A program made the position numbers and the translations under genes. Shown piece by piece: positions 1 through 12,654 of a stretch of DNA of 64,000 nt (its first letter is position 1; every line of letters starts with the position of its first letter). The notes under the pieces were generated by a model. It saw only the letters and a list, made by a program, of their open reading frames with translations, ran no database searches and was not told where the DNA came from. This stretch comes from Paracentrotus lividus (Eukaryota > Echinodermata > Echinoidea > Camarodonta > Echinidae): contig CALNVZ010002974.1 in the NCBI GenBank assembly GCA_940671915.1, forward strand, positions 36,292,207 to 36,356,206, written 5' to 3'.

Positions 1-842
1 CTGCTTGTTCTCTTGAATTTGCTGTGTACTGTGAAAGAATTGTTTTTTTTTATTGTTTTTGAAAACGTTTAAGCTCAGGGAAGTCTTTATATCTTCAGTT
101 AATGATTCCAGTATTTCGGGTCCGTAAAAGCGATGTTTTAGAGGCAAAAAGAGTGCGAGTCCGCGGGATATGATAAGATTAGCCTGTCTTTGTAAGGTAA
201 TTGTGTATTGGCTGTTTTTCGCAAAACATACTTGTTAATACGTGGGGAAGTTCTGTTTTTTTAGTATACATGAATTGTTCCTGTTGAAATAGAATAGGTC
301 TGAAAACTTAGAGATATTGACTTAAGCGAATAGATGGGTTCAGTGTGCCTTCGTATATGGTGTGTTATCGCATAATTCTTAAAGCCCTTTTTTGTGCGTG
401 GTTTTCTTATCATATGAAATTGACTTGAATTACCCATGCCTATAATTGCACATAGTTAAGATAGAGGTAAAACTAGGAGAAGAATATCAAGGTACAGAGT
501 GTGAACTGGGAAAAGAAGTCTATTTTTTACTTGTTCATTACGTATATTTGCGTAGATTGTTTTCAAATGTTTAAGTATGTGATTTCCAATTTATTTGTCA
601 TCGAAAGTTAAACGAGAATCGGGAAGATGGAAAACTTTGGTGAGGGTGTTCCATCAATAAGAATATCGCCTGGTAAGTCTCGCGTGTATTGCTATAACAT
701 ATATTTGTTTTCAAGATATTAAGAAGTTTGTTTGCGTTTAACCCATTTCTAAGACATTTTCGAAGTTCTAAGTTTATTGTGATAGAAGTGATTTGGGTTG
801 GAATGTGAATAAAATAAATTTGAATCATCTGCAAATAAGATA
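1..842. other. AT-rich stretch, no feature recognised
   Basis: I see no convincing exon, repeat or RNA gene here. The open frames are short, AT-rich and without matching splice signals. Confidence 0.5.
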
Positions 843-1455
843 TCAGTAGGCGCCCCTCAGCTTCAGGTCAATTTGCGCCCCATCTAAGTTTCGGCAATTT
901 GGCGCCCATACGTTTAAGCTCAAGTTTGGCTCCCCGTAGTTTAATTATCGATTTGGCGCCCCCTAATTTAGGTCATTTGTGCCTGTTAAGTTTAAGGTCA
1001 ATTTGGCGCCCCTTAGTTTACTGTTGATTTGGCGCCGCTAATTAAGGTCTATTTGGCGCCCCTAAGTTTAAGGTCAATTTGGGCCCCTTAGTTTACTGGT
1101 CGTTTTGGCCCCCCCCTAATTTAAGGTCAATTCGGCGCCCCTAATTTAAGGGTCGATTTTGCGCCAATAAGTTTAAGGTGGATTCGGCGCCCTTAGTTTA
1201 AGGTCAATTTGGCACCCTAGTACTGTGATTTGGCGCCCCCAAATTAAAGGTCGATTTGGCGCCTAAGTTTACTGTCGATTTTTTGGCGCCCCCCTAAATT
1301 TAAGGTGGATTTGGCGCCCTCTAAGTTTAAGGTCGATTTGGCGCCCCTTAGTTACTGTCATTTGGCGCCCCCCTAAATTGTTAAGTCGATTTGGCGTCCC
1401 CCTAATTTTAAAGGTCGATTTGGCGGCCCCTTAGTTTACTGGTCGATTTGACGCC
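843..1455. repeat. 26-bp minisatellite with GGCGCC in most units
   Basis: About 23 imperfect tandem units of roughly 24-29 bp. Most contain GATTTGGCGCCCC, so the palindrome GGCGCC recurs along the array. Two unit types are mixed: one carries TAAGTTTAAGGTC and the other TTAGTTTACTGTC, sometimes alternating. Units are eroded by small indels and C-run length changes. The array runs into a C- and T-rich tract at its right end. It has no open frame of note and no spacer diversity. Confidence 0.9.
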
Positions 1456-1512
1456 CCCCCCCATTTTTTAAAGTGCGCCCCCCCCCTTCCCTTTTTCCCT
1501 TCCTCTCTCTCT

Positions 1513-1544
<32 letters not shown>

Positions 1545-1705
1545 CCTTTCTTTCTTCCTTCTTCTTTTCCCTTTTTTTCCCTTTCTCTTTTTTTCCCCTC
1601 TTTTTCTTCTTTCTTTTTTCCCCTTCCTTTTCTCCCTTTTTCTTCCTCTTCGGCGCCCCGCGCGCCCCCCGGGGCCGGGCCCGTAAAGCCCCCCCCAGAA
1701 TACGG
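1456..1705. repeat. Polypyrimidine tract ending in a GC-rich block
   Basis: A C-run and a T-run of about 27 are followed by CT-rich sequence and a GC-rich block around 1650-1690. The layout (C-run, homopolymer, CT/GA-rich segment, GC block) resembles, on the opposite strand, the ends of the transposons at 42572 and 46754. No terminal repeat is visible, so a decayed fragment is only a possibility. Frames across it give low-complexity peptides and are not genes. Confidence 0.6.
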
Positions 1706-2425
1706 CGCATGCAAAACCGTAAAATTTGACGCAAAATTCGTTTCCGTATGTTGGAGCACGTTTGCATACATTTCTGGACGTGTGAAATGGTTTAAAATCG
1801 AAATGTCCGTTTCATTGAATCAGAGTTGCCATTTATGCTGGCGAACTCAAAAAAAATACATTTTTGCGTTCAACCATTGCTCACTGAAGCATGGACTTGG
1901 ATTTTCCCTAAAGTCGCTCCCATTGTGGCTAATTAAATTCCTACATGGAGCATATAATTAGATTTTTTAAAAATTCCTCTGGTTCGAAATTTATTTATAT
2001 CTGAAATAGGGGGAACTTTCTTTTTGTGTTGTGTTTATAATCATATAAGATGTGTTGCGCAATATCTTTTAAATGTCGTATTGTTTCTGGGAAATCGTGC
2101 GCCTCATATCAGTGAAATGGTGGCGGTGTGAGTGTGTGGGACCGTAAAGTGTGTACGGATGTAGGTGTCGTTCGTTAAAAATAAATGCTAAAGGGGTAAA
2201 GTGCGACGTACAGAGGAAATAAGCCTAAAAGCACATTGTTCTGAAAATATTAACGCAAATGTTGATATTTTGAATTAAGGGGCAAGTTTTTATGTTTGTT
2301 GGATGTTCTTATTCTTTCTTTTCATGAGTAACTGAAGAATCAATATATTACCAAATTAGTTTTAAAATCATTATTGTGCTCAAATTTAAAATTAACGAAT
2401 ATCACGACAATTTAGAGATCCACGC
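1706..2425. other. Stretch with no recognised feature
   Basis: Ordinary AT-rich sequence. No exon, repeat unit or RNA gene could be supported. Confidence 0.4.
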
Positions 2426-2638
2426 TTAAAAAATTTTTTTCCCGCCATAATTCGGGAAGAATTCTTTAACTGCATTTTTGAAAGCAAAACCTATCATCAG
2501 AATATAAACACCCACACAGAGATTTAAAACGTAATAGAAGGTCAAAACACCTGCAATGTTATTAATTTTTGTCGTCATTATCCTTCCAACGTCTCCTATC
2601 AGTGCAATGAACACTGTCGAGTAGATTAATATAATCAC
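2426..2638 (-). CDS. Possible terminal exon of a membrane protein (unidentified)
   Basis: A 70-codon minus-strand frame ending in a stop. The peptide has two hydrophobic stretches, IILIYSTVFIALIG near the start and YYVLNLCVGVYILMIGF in the second half, then a short basic tail (KNAVKEFFPNYGGKK). A hydrophobic pair followed by an amphipathic tail is seen at the TM6-TM7-helix 8 end of seven-helix receptors, with faint likeness to adhesion/secretin receptors. A splice acceptor (TTGCAG) lies inside the frame, so the true exon could be shorter. No partner exon was found. AT-rich DNA also yields hydrophobic frames by chance. Confidence 0.25.
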   Translation of the reverse strand: MIILIYSTVFIALIGDVGRIMTTKINNIAGVLTFYYVLNLCVGVYILMIGFAFKNAVKEFFPNYGGKKIF

Positions 2639-2685
2639 ATAATTTTCTTTTATTACAATATCATTTAATTATCCCTTTCTCGCAG

Positions 2686-2768
2686 AGGCTGCGGAAACCC
2701 CCCCAAAGCAAATCTCCGAAAGCGCCAGTACAGAAGGCCAACGTGATAAGATCGTTTAAACGCATTCC
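2686..2768 (+). CDS. Possible isolated internal exon (unidentified)
   Basis: A GC-richer block between an acceptor-like CCCTTTCTCGCAG and a donor-like GTAGGT. One frame stays open across it (27 codons plus 2 bases) and encodes a basic, Pro/Lys-rich peptide (RLRKPPQSKSPKAPVQ at its start). The base composition stands out from the AT-rich flanks. No neighbouring exon or domain was recognised. Confidence 0.25.
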
Positions 2769-3488
2769 GTAGGTATTTCTTTCCACCTACTATAAGATGT
2801 AGATTTACGGTCATCGAATGTAAATTTATTTAGTCATGGTTATTCGAGCTCGTTAGCTATGCTATTGTTTATCCCACTAGTTAATTTCTAATTTTCATTA
2901 CACATAGTAGTTTTCAATAAAAGAGGGTGTTTTTGACAGGAGAAAACAAATATTACAAAAAATATTCAACTCAAATGCACATAATACAATGGCGGCACCT
3001 GTGAATTGGATAATTGAGGGGGTGGGCGATAGCAGAAAAAAAAATCTTGTATTCACTAGTACTTTGTTATTTGGTATAGTTTTTGTAAAGAAGTCGCCTT
3101 GTATCTAATATCCGGTTTCTAATTGTGAGTTCTTTTCTGTCTTGGCATTTCTTATGCATTTTTACCTATAGTGATGACAGCACCAAACGGTGGTGGGTGG
3201 CACATAAGGAATTAATCAGTAAACTCTCAAGTTTTTTTTTTTTTTTTAAGGTATCATTGGGCAGCTTTCCAAGTTACCGAAGACTTTAAATATAAGCAAC
3301 TTATGTCGTGTTTATGCACAGTAAGATGTTATTTTCACCACACTCCTTAGTACATAAGATGCCGCCAAATAAAAGAATTGTTGAGATTGCTTTATACATT
3401 ACTGGAGTTGCCTTGCAATTACAGCGTCCAAACTTTCATATTTCTAATTTTTGAAAATTTGTGTCGTTATCCCAAAGTAAAAGTCAAT
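2769..3488. other. Stretch with no recognised feature
   Basis: AT-rich sequence with a short poly-T run near 3232-3247. Nothing else could be supported. Confidence 0.4.
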
Positions 3489-3747
3489 GGCCCGAATTCA
3501 CAAAGGAGGATTCCTGCAAAACCCACGGATCCGTGGATCCGTGGGTTTTTTAATCGACGGCTCCACGGATCCACCAGTTTTGATTCGACACAATGGTGGA
3601 CGCCAGATTATGACGCTTTATGACGTGTGATTCAGTCCAGATCACCCTTGTCAATACCATTTTGAAAATCCTAGGTCCAACCTCTAGGTTAAACCGCCAG
3701 GGTTGAAGCCATGGATTTTGCAGATCCACCTTTGTGAATTCGGGGCC
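3489..3747. mobile_element. Foldback/MITE-like element with GGCCCGAATTC ends
   Basis: The left end starts GGCCCGAATTCACAAAGG and the right end reads back as GGCCCCGAATTCACAAAGG. The inverted arms run about 35 bp with a few mismatches. Inside, 3522-3552 is an almost perfect palindrome built on two GGATCC sites (ACCCACGGATCC ... GGATCCGTGGGT). No clear target-site duplication is seen. There is no coding capacity, so it is a non-autonomous element. Confidence 0.75.
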
Positions 3748-5149
3748 ACATATGTTTTGATTTCCGTATAAAAATATATAAACTTAAATTCTGTAATTCA
3801 TTTTTCTTCAGGCAGGAGAATGTTTGTAACACACCCTTTTCATTAATCAGGATATCGTATTAAAAATAATATTGCAAAACTCTTTCGATGTCAGGAATGT
3901 AAATATACCATTTGTTGGTATCTGTACGTACGATTTTCAGCATGTTATGAAGTATCTGCATATTTGTTTTAATGTAGTTTTTTTTTAATGTGCAGAGATT
4001 TATGCATGTCCATCAACAACGCTCTCATATTACCACTGAGTCAAAATAAAAAACATGGACACCTAGCAAAGTTCAATAAACAAGAAAACGGCAATAATGA
4101 ACCCACGATTAAATACTACATATTCCGAAGAGTTACTCTCGCCCGCATGCTTTTGTACCAATTTTGTGTGGTAAATATATTTACGCTTGGATGACACGGC
4201 GTATTATTTTGCAAACATGTTAATTCCCGAATTGTGAAAAAGTGGAGTAAAATCAAAACAAACAAAAAAGCCATTAAAAAGCAAATCCATCCTGATTAAA
4301 ATAGCATAACTTTTTAAGGATAAATGTCTTGCGCTTAGTATTACTTAATAGGGTTGATGTACAGACAATTGACACATTTGTGTGAAAATGAGATAGAATT
4401 GTAGAGTCAAGCGATGAGTGAGCGCACGTCAAAGAAAAATTAATCACTTTTTCAAATGTATTAAGAGGCCTTTATAGGTCTGTCGCAGTGAGCAAATTTA
4501 CTCTCTTTATGTGTCTAATCTCGGTGAATTACTTGACGAATCAATATACAATTTTTTATGCAAATCTAGTCGATAACTGTAAGCAACATCCTTGCCTAAG
4601 TTTTTTGGCTCAAAAATATTTTCCTTAAAAAGTTATCTTTTTTTTAAATCAGATGGAGTTTGCTTTTTTGTCCGGTTTTTGTCGTTCATCTTATCCCCAC
4701 TCTTGCACAATCGAAATTTACATGTTCGCAAACAAAGCGTCGCGTTCAGCCCAATATATATAGCCTACTGCCCGGAACAGGTTTGACCGAACTCCTTAGA
4801 ATGAGAACATGTAATCACTATTCCGAAAAGCTGTATACATTGTGCAATATTTAGCACTTCATTAGAGGTTAACAAGCCATGTAGGTAAACACTGTTCAAA
4901 GTTGTTTAAAGAACTCAGCACCCTGATTTCATACAACAATTTTTAATTTGAACTAAAAAGTTTAACAAAGCATATAGTTAAAACATGTAAAATGTAGCAT
5001 AAGAGAACTAACATTAATTCTTCATGGCATAAATGATTGCATCAAAACACCAGATAAAAACTTGAAGTTTACAGATTCTTCTGACCAAACTTAAGAACTA
5101 GACAAGCTATTTTCCTGTCTTTTTGAAGTGTCTTTTAAGGGCGCCTTAG
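3748..5149. other. Stretch with no recognised feature
   Basis: AT-rich sequence with scattered short open frames, none with splice signals or recognisable peptide. Confidence 0.4.
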
Positions 5150-5990
5150 ACAGTTTTGCGTGATCTCATCTCATCATACTTTGCTGCACACTTTCAGACA
5201 CAAGCCTCTCTCCATCGTCGCCTGTCTCTACTACTGTTTTCCACTCTTCAGGACTCTCCTCTTCTCAAATGTTGTTTTTCATTACGTCCTTGTATCGCAG
5301 AATGGTCCTTCCCACTTCCATTGAGCGCAGTCTCAACAGTTCTCCATATAATAGAGCTTACTGTCCTAAGCCATTGTCCATAATCGGGCGATGTGGCCAA
5401 TCAACGCCAGTCTATCCCTCGTGAGGAAACTTCCATATCGCTGACACCTTGCACGTATGCAGTACATCATCATTTGTGATGAAGTGATCCGCACTTGATC
5501 TTCATTATTCGAACGTAGATGTCGTTGTTTGTAGGTGCTAGCTATTGACCTGATGCTGATACAGAGTCCATTGTCTCACAGCATATGTGAGAATTGGCAT
5601 GACACATTGATTGTAGAGCTTTCGCTTTCGTTGCAAATGTGGAGGTCTCGGCAGTCAAACACCCTCTTCTTAATCTCCAAATGCACAGCGCTGCCGGATT
5701 CGGGCGTTAATTCCTTATTCATCATGCAGATCTTTGTGACATAGCTTCCAGATATTTGAAGGAGTCTACTCTGTCAAGCGTGGCACATCAATATGGAAAT
5801 CAATTGTGTGCCAACAAGACATTGTCTCAAGTTTTTGCTTTACAGTTTTGCTTTGTTGATACTAAAGCGCATTCGTTTTGACATTTCATTGTAGGCTGTA
5901 AGAAGTTTTGAAGATCGTCTGCATTCTCACCCAAGCGTAAATATATACACACAAAATTGTCCAAAATATTGCGCGGAAGAAGTTACTCTT
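5150..5990 (-). pseudogene. Decayed non-LTR retrotransposon (LINE), RT C-terminal region
   Basis: Read on the minus strand, roughly 5380-5510 gives LTRDRLALIGHIARL, which matches the pattern of the C-terminal end of many LINE reverse-transcriptase ORFs (L-T-R-x-x-L-x-x-x-G-H-x-x-R-x). A stop and a degenerate LYxEx-like stretch follow. Upstream on that strand (5520-5720) the frame is broken, but gives an isoleucine/leucine-rich segment with Cys-Gln-Phe-Ser, in keeping with the same ORF. Stops and frame changes show it is dead. The exact LINE clade cannot be set by eye, and the limits are approximate. Confidence 0.5.
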
Positions 5991-6081
5991 TCTGAATATT
6001 GTATAACAATTTGAAAGTTTATAAATTGGTTTTCTTTTTAGTGACATTTTCCTAGGTGTCTACTTTTTTTCTGACTCACCC

Positions 6082-6083
<2 letters not shown>

Positions 6084-6116
<33 letters not shown>
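6084..6116. repeat. (TA)n microsatellite
   Basis: About 16 uninterrupted TA units. Confidence 0.95.
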
Positions 6117-6120
<4 letters not shown>

Positions 6121-8368
6121 GTGTATATCATTAGGTAGAGACGACAAAAGGAGGTTGGGTACATGTTGTGAGAACTTAGATTTTCATGTGCAGTATTTCC
6201 TTTTTCAAAGTTATAGTGAATACCCGAAGCAATAATCAATGAGATATTCGCGGACCATCGAGAGGTATCTTTAACAGTGGAAAGGTTCAAATACAATCGG
6301 CTCACGTGCTCTACAATATCGTTTTCATCGTTGTTAATGATACCGATATTATTGAAGGATGCTTTAATTATAGTTTAGTCTAACCGATAACACAAACACT
6401 TTTTTTTTTCTAAATTATATATTTTTGTTTACAGGACTGATTTATTTTGTTATGAATAATCAATGTGTCATTACGCTCTGTAAAAAAAGAAAATAAAATA
6501 AATGAAAATGATCAAGGGAAATTATTTAAAGATTCATTACTTTGCCGATTTCTTCGATTCCTTCTTCGGCGACTTGTGTCTCATTTTGATATTATGGATC
6601 ACAATTATATCTTATACAAATCAGGAATAAAGCGAAACGGACCTATAATGATCAAATACCAAAGTGGCGCCATTATGCACTGCTATGACACACTGTATTA
6701 AACTAAGTGCATATCCGTCCATCAAGATGTTTTGAAAAGGTATTCGGCTCGATGAGATTATAAGATGTAATCCACATCCATTTGATTCTGGAGGCATTTT
6801 AGGTAATCAAACATCATTGGAATGTGTTTGGGGTAATCTTGTTTCCGAAACAACAAATGAATGGAGAATTCCTTCAGGTTCAATTCTGTCACTGTTTTAA
6901 TATCTACTATAGACGAGGACCGTCCTATTTTCATAGTATATATGCTATGTAGAGAAGTAGGGTTAGAAGTAGGGTGTTGTATAAAGTTAAATGTAAAGTG
7001 ACATTCAGTATCGTATGCACAAGAGTAGAGACAGAGAATAAACTATATACCTCCATGGTATTGTACAACTGTTATACATAATGGAAGGTCAAATGATACC
7101 AGGATATTCATTCTTATAGAACTTTCAACATGATAATCGTTGTTTTAAAAGAAAATACTTGAAGGAGCAGAGTGATGTAAATATATTCTCATTAGTATTG
7201 AAATGCACTTCGAAGGAAGATGCGGGGGTAAGCTCGTGAATGTTGAATTAGCCTTGGGCATTTTAAGGGAAATGTTTATTTGACTTGTGATGTTAATGAG
7301 ATATAAACTTGATTTTACATGTATAATAGCTTTTTATGCTACCATCTCGATGAATAAGAAATTTTTATATATCAGATACTGGCATGTTGTCTGATCTATG
7401 GTACAAAAGAACGGTCGAAAATTGGTAAACACTTAATCTCAGTTTGTTTTTTGTTTGTTTGTTTGTTTGTTTGTTTTTTGTTTTGTTTTTTTTTGTTTGT
7501 TTTTTTCATTTATAGGCTTAATGCTTAAAAAAGATGTTTAAATCTAACTCGTAATTTGATATCCTGATTATCTAGCTAAAAACTTTATTTGAAAGACAAA
7601 TTGAGTCATTTTGAGTTTTAACAATTTATTTAACACTCAGTTTTAACACTTTTAGATTAAATGCCTTTAAAACAAACTTTGTTTTAATATATTACTTATG
7701 TACATTTGATTTATTCAAAGATAGCCGGAATCATTTGTATAACAACGGCTCATAATTTTAGAACATTTGTTTCTTTTTCATCACACGAAGCACAAACATG
7801 GAAATTATCCGATACTCCTCTGTAATCCATGGAGAGATACTTATCTTCCGGATGTTGTCTGTTTAATACCACTAGTTGTCTCTCAGATGGCCCACATATC
7901 AGCTTTAAAAACTTTGAAGAAATTCAACAATAGCTTTAGGATGATGAGTTAGGTTACTATCTATAGTTTCAAATTACGAAAATGAGATATGTTTGTACCG
8001 ACACTCAATGATATATGTTACAATTTTTCTGCATTATCATTGTGTAATTACTACATATCTATTCCAGACTTTTGATGGATGTAATTCTATCTTCAGGGGT
8101 ATCTAATAGTAGAATTGTCTATATGTGTCACATAGCTGGGATTATTATTATGGCACAGTACATGCAGTGCACCGTTTTGCTCGATGGTACCTATTTTTTT
8201 CAGCCATCGTCACCATAAATATTAGTTTTCCATGAAAAACTTTTCGATTATACACACCTAACATCTAATCATGGTGTTGAAATAAAAACCGTCATTGCCA
8301 CAAGCGTGTAGGAGGATCACTGTCCTTTCTAGAATCAACTATCTGATAAAAAGGTTAAGGAGTTTTAC
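6117..8368. other. AT-rich stretch with one (GTTT)n tract
   Basis: No gene or element could be supported. A (GTTT)n-like simple repeat occupies about 7444-7506. Confidence 0.4.
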
Positions 8369-8487
8369 CATACGTATTTTTGCAAGTTCTTCATAATCAG
8401 CCTGCGTTGGGCGGCTGCGAACTCTTGCGATTCCTTTGCGTTTCGACATTGCTGTAGCAAGAACACTGCCACCTTGTTTATGCTTGC
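8369..8487 (-). CDS. Possible internal exon of an unidentified minus-strand gene
   Basis: On the minus strand an acceptor (TTTTTTTTTCAG) is followed by 119 bases, then a donor (ATG/GTAAAAC). One frame is open across the exon (39 codons plus 2 bases). It encodes a charged, likely helical peptide that includes KVAVFLLQQCRNAKESQEF and ends QKYV. Its composition is GC-richer than the surroundings. I do not recognise the protein and found no partner exon. A chance arrangement remains possible. Confidence 0.35.
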
Positions 8488-8698
8488 CTGAAAAAAAAAT
8501 GTACGCCTGTGTCCGATCGACGCAAGAAGTACATGTGTTATTACGATTTTGTATATTTTTAATGTTTCTTCATTTTGTTTGTTTCCTTTTAAAGCTATCA
8601 AGTTTTGGGAGATAAAATTAGATTCGATTGAAACTTGCTTAACTCATATTGTTTCAATGACAGAATATCAAATGTGTAAAAGGTATAATAATATTCCA

Positions 8699-8810
8699 GG
8701 GCCCCGTTGCATAAAACTTTTAACCGGAGTTTTTACCGGTTAAAAACTGAAAACTCCGCTTAAAGTCCGAAAACTCTGGTTACAATATTTTGTTTTATGC
8801 AACACCACCC
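8699..8810. mobile_element. Small foldback MITE, GTTGCATAAAAC family (copy 1)
   Basis: Ends GGGCCCCGTTGCATAAAAC and, read back from the right, GGGTGGTGTTGCATAAAAC. The interior is rich in ACCGG and AAAACTCCGGT-like words that pair across the element. A longer member lies at 33979-34263. No coding capacity. Confidence 0.75.
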
Positions 8811-9472
8811 AGGCTTGTCTTTTCATGACACAATACATTAAAACATAAATTCGGTCTTAGAATGAATTTTGTAGACTTGGTTTATTGGAGTACAATATAT
8901 TTTTTATATTAATGTGCAATATTTTCCCAAAACTTTAGTCGAGATTTAATTATACAATTGACACTTCAAATTGCCGACTGCATCGTGTGTTTGACTTTTT
9001 GTGATCAAATTACACTCGTGAATACGTATTAGATGACACCTCCTTCTCCAAAAGGAAGACGATTATTCATTATTTTGGATTATTGTCTTAACTTGCATGG
9101 GTACTAGTTATCTAGAATAATACTTTTATCCGTCTCAATTTATTCAACTACGTTTCCCGACGGATTTCAGTCCTATGAATTCAAATTCAAAATAGAAATG
9201 CTGGTAAACCCAACATCCACCTATCCAAGCAAGGAAAATCGGCAAATACTGAGACAATCTCTCAACAATACGCTATGTTTATCAGATTTCACTCAGTCTA
9301 AAAACAGATTATTCCAGGTGGTACACGATGTATTGTAAAGAAAAACGAGGTAGATTTTCTATCTTTCCGAAACATTAGCATATCAACAATGATGAATTAA
9401 GATTAGGGATTGTAAAAGCAATTCTGAGATGGCTGTACCCCCTAACTTATCAATGTAAAAACTGTAACTTCA
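8811..9472. other. Stretch with no recognised feature
   Basis: AT-rich sequence. Nothing could be supported. Confidence 0.4.
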
Positions 9473-9595
9473 TTGCATTGACGCTCCAGCGACAATGCCA
9501 TGTTATCGTTCAATATTCCTATTCCGCCATCTTTGCATTGACGCTACAGCGACAATGCTATGTTATCGTTCATATTCCTTTTTCCGTCTTCTTCT
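9473..9595. repeat. Two-copy tandem duplication, about 61 bp per unit
   Basis: Two adjacent units both read GCATTGACGCT-CAGCGACAATG, then ATGTTATCGTTCA, ATTCC and TTCCG, with a few differences. An open frame (9478-9846) crosses it, but its peptide repeats only because the DNA does. I do not call it a gene. Confidence 0.85.
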
Positions 9596-12500
9596 TCTTC
9601 TTCTCCCCAAAAAAGCCATTCAACTTAACACGTGAACCTTTTCACCCTACCCAGGTCCCACGCTCAACCAAATTCGTATCAAATTCATACACACATCCTC
9701 TTATGATTCATTTTGATCCTGACATTTCATTTTCCAAATCACTCATCCATGGACCGTCCATCCGCCATTGTTTATTTTTTGGTCATATAAAGCCACTTTT
9801 TCCAGGCCTCACTAGCTCCATTATCCGAAATCCTACAGACTCTTAATCAAAAATGCCACTAAACAGTCTGAGTGACCTTTAAATAATGCATTCAATACTT
9901 TTTATTTTAAAACCATCTTCAATTTTTAAATGAATTTCAAAAATCGACTCTTTTGAAATAATATTGTGACTTAAACACGAAAAATGCTTATTAACTTTCT
10001 TAAATCAATTCCATTTTTGCTTCACTTTTTCAGGGCATATTATTCTAATACTGTGCACACACTCCATATGTTTCACGCTCTAGAAAATAGCAAAATGCAA
10101 CTAGAGCGCCCTCTCTAAGATTTCAAAATTTGGCTAAATCCAAGACGCATGCTCTGCGTTGTTGCCTTGTTAAACCGTACCCTTTTTTGGATTTTAGGTA
10201 AGTTCAGATCTATGTATTTCCAGCAATTGTTTAAAGAAAAATCATATCGATTCATTGACCAAATTGCTCAAAAATTATGTACAAAATAAAAGATTATCGA
10301 TACCAAGGAAAACAAGTTTTTTAACTCCCTAAAAGAGCGAAATATTCATCTAGGGACTTTGAAACTGGCAGGCACTTATGAAAACAGTGAACATACAAAG
10401 GACAGTTGTTTTTATACCAAACACGCACTAGTTCCACTACAGTTGCACTACGACCAGAAGAGATTTACGGGAAAATGTGTTGTACTGGGTATAGACTCTC
10501 TCTACGTTTGACCGTCGATAAATCGCGATAACAATGCCCTGAAATAAAGATCTGTAAAAGGAGAGTGCAAGCTGCTGCAAGTCAGGATCGACGAGTATTT
10601 TATCATTGTATTTTTTTTTATGATTATCAAAAAACGCGGGTGAAAATAATGACCAATCCAAAGAGTAAAGAATTCATGGAAGAGAAATTAATATTTTACT
10701 TCACTCAGCGTAACTAGGAAATCGATGCGCTGCGATTTTACAGAAAGCTTTCTAGTGACTGCTGTTTGACCAAAAAATATCATTTCACCAACAAAACGAC
10801 CCAAAATGATAAAATGGGGAGATTTTAAAGCCTCAAACGCCTGGAGGTTAGGAGGTTAAAAAATTTCTTCCAAGGTTTTATCTTTGTTTTATTATACATT
10901 AACCCTCATAAAACCTGCTTACTGTAACTAAGTAATGATCTTCTCGATTTTCATTATCCAGTATATTCAACAAAAACTCCGTTTTTCGGGCATTCCTTCC
11001 ATTGACAATCGGTGCGTGAAAATGGTTTTCCTAGAAAGAAGCCCCAACGTTTTCATATGTATGTATCAATACATTTCACAACTATCTGCCAATTTTTGTA
11101 AAATTTGATGACGTCATCAAAAAATTATGGACAAAAAAAAGCGAATTTTCTATGGATTACGTAACAAAGCATTACGTCATTGTCGTTCAATATTTGCTTC
11201 TGAAATTGACATCACAATGACCGCATTGAATTTGCCTTTTCATTGATACCAAATATAATATAGGTTGTCACAGAAAATTTCGAGTAAATCCAGTTTTTGT
11301 AGAAACCATTTTAATCAGCTTGCTTCATAATCGCGAAATCGAGAAAGCCACGAGTGCTCAGATTACTATAGAACGCCGGGGAGGAAACAGGATTTTTTTT
11401 TGTAAGAGCCATTATACCCGCTTGCCTAATAATTGCAAATTTGACAGAACAATGTGTACGCCGGATAGTATGGAAAGTGAAGTTTTCAAAATTGCACTGT
11501 AGTACACAAACCGTATTCGTTTAACACACAGATCTTGTATAGTTATGTAAAGCCTACTTCCGTTTCCCAATATATTTCAAAATATACATTTAAATTTTAA
11601 TAGTCCTTGAAATCTTTTAGTCTAGGCGTCAATGCACGCACATCGTTCATGTCAACGATTGCAGTTCTAGTCTTTAAATTGCTTTCGTGATTGTTTGAAA
11701 CGCATTGAACTGTTGAAATCTAAGCTCATCAAATAAACATAACTAGATTAATCATAATACCCTCTCGAAAATACGATTTATTCCTCGTTTTACTGGCACT
11801 CTTTTGGATCATTAAATAGCATTTTATAATAAAAAGGTTATGATTTATTTGCGCACGAGATCGAAATATATGTATAGAAAAAGTAAGTCACCACATTTAT
11901 CGAAAAGCATATTTTTTTTGCGGCAAAAACATTTTAAGGACAATAATTTTTGAGAGAGGTTCTTGATTAAATGACCCCTTGTGTGCAAAGATGAAATTTA
12001 TTTATTGAGCAACCATGCATTACTATGAAAAATTGTACGTTTTCAAAAGTCGCAAAAAGTAACCATTTTTATATAGGTTTTGCCGGCCAATTTCATAGGT
12101 TTGTCATTCAAACCTATAGAAGGTTCATTCAAATTCAAGCGATACCTTTTTCCGATCGATATTGGCATTTTAATTTTAAAATACGGGGAATCAAGTTCAT
12201 TCATAGTCACGAAGCTTTATTTTAGGAGCATTCAATTTCATAATTGGGGCAAAACCATTTCCATGTATTGCATTCAATCTTATTTTACCCGTACTTAATT
12301 TTATTTATACAGCAAACAAGATCTTTAAACGTGCATACAAGTTCATTAATGTATGTATAATTTCGCATTATGTTCATTGAAACTAACGAGGCATCGTTTT
12401 TAGGAGCCCAATTAACCTGTTCGGACAATCAATTTCATTTTGAGGAACTCAATTTTAAGAAATTTCCATTCACTTTAAAATTCCGTTTATGTTTTTGTGT

Positions 12501-12654
12501 TTTCCTTTCATTCTCTATATATTTTCGCATTATACAAGATTTTAATAGCATTGGTGTGCCATATCATTATTTAGGCTCATGTTTTAAACTAGGATTTTAT
12601 CTGAAATTATAACGAATCTGCGATTCCATTGAGGGAAATTCAAATGAGCCTGAC
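9596..12654. other. AT-rich stretch with no recognised feature
   Basis: Several short open frames occur on both strands, but none has a recognisable peptide or paired splice sites. Confidence 0.4.

Noticed and set aside
843-1455. CRISPR-like array
   Set aside because: Units are contiguous degenerate tandem copies without unique spacers, in an animal genome.
1436-1961. Overlapping open frames on both strands over the polypyrimidine tract
   Set aside because: Poly-Phe/Ser or Lys/Glu/Arg products of simple sequence; no domain and no splice support.
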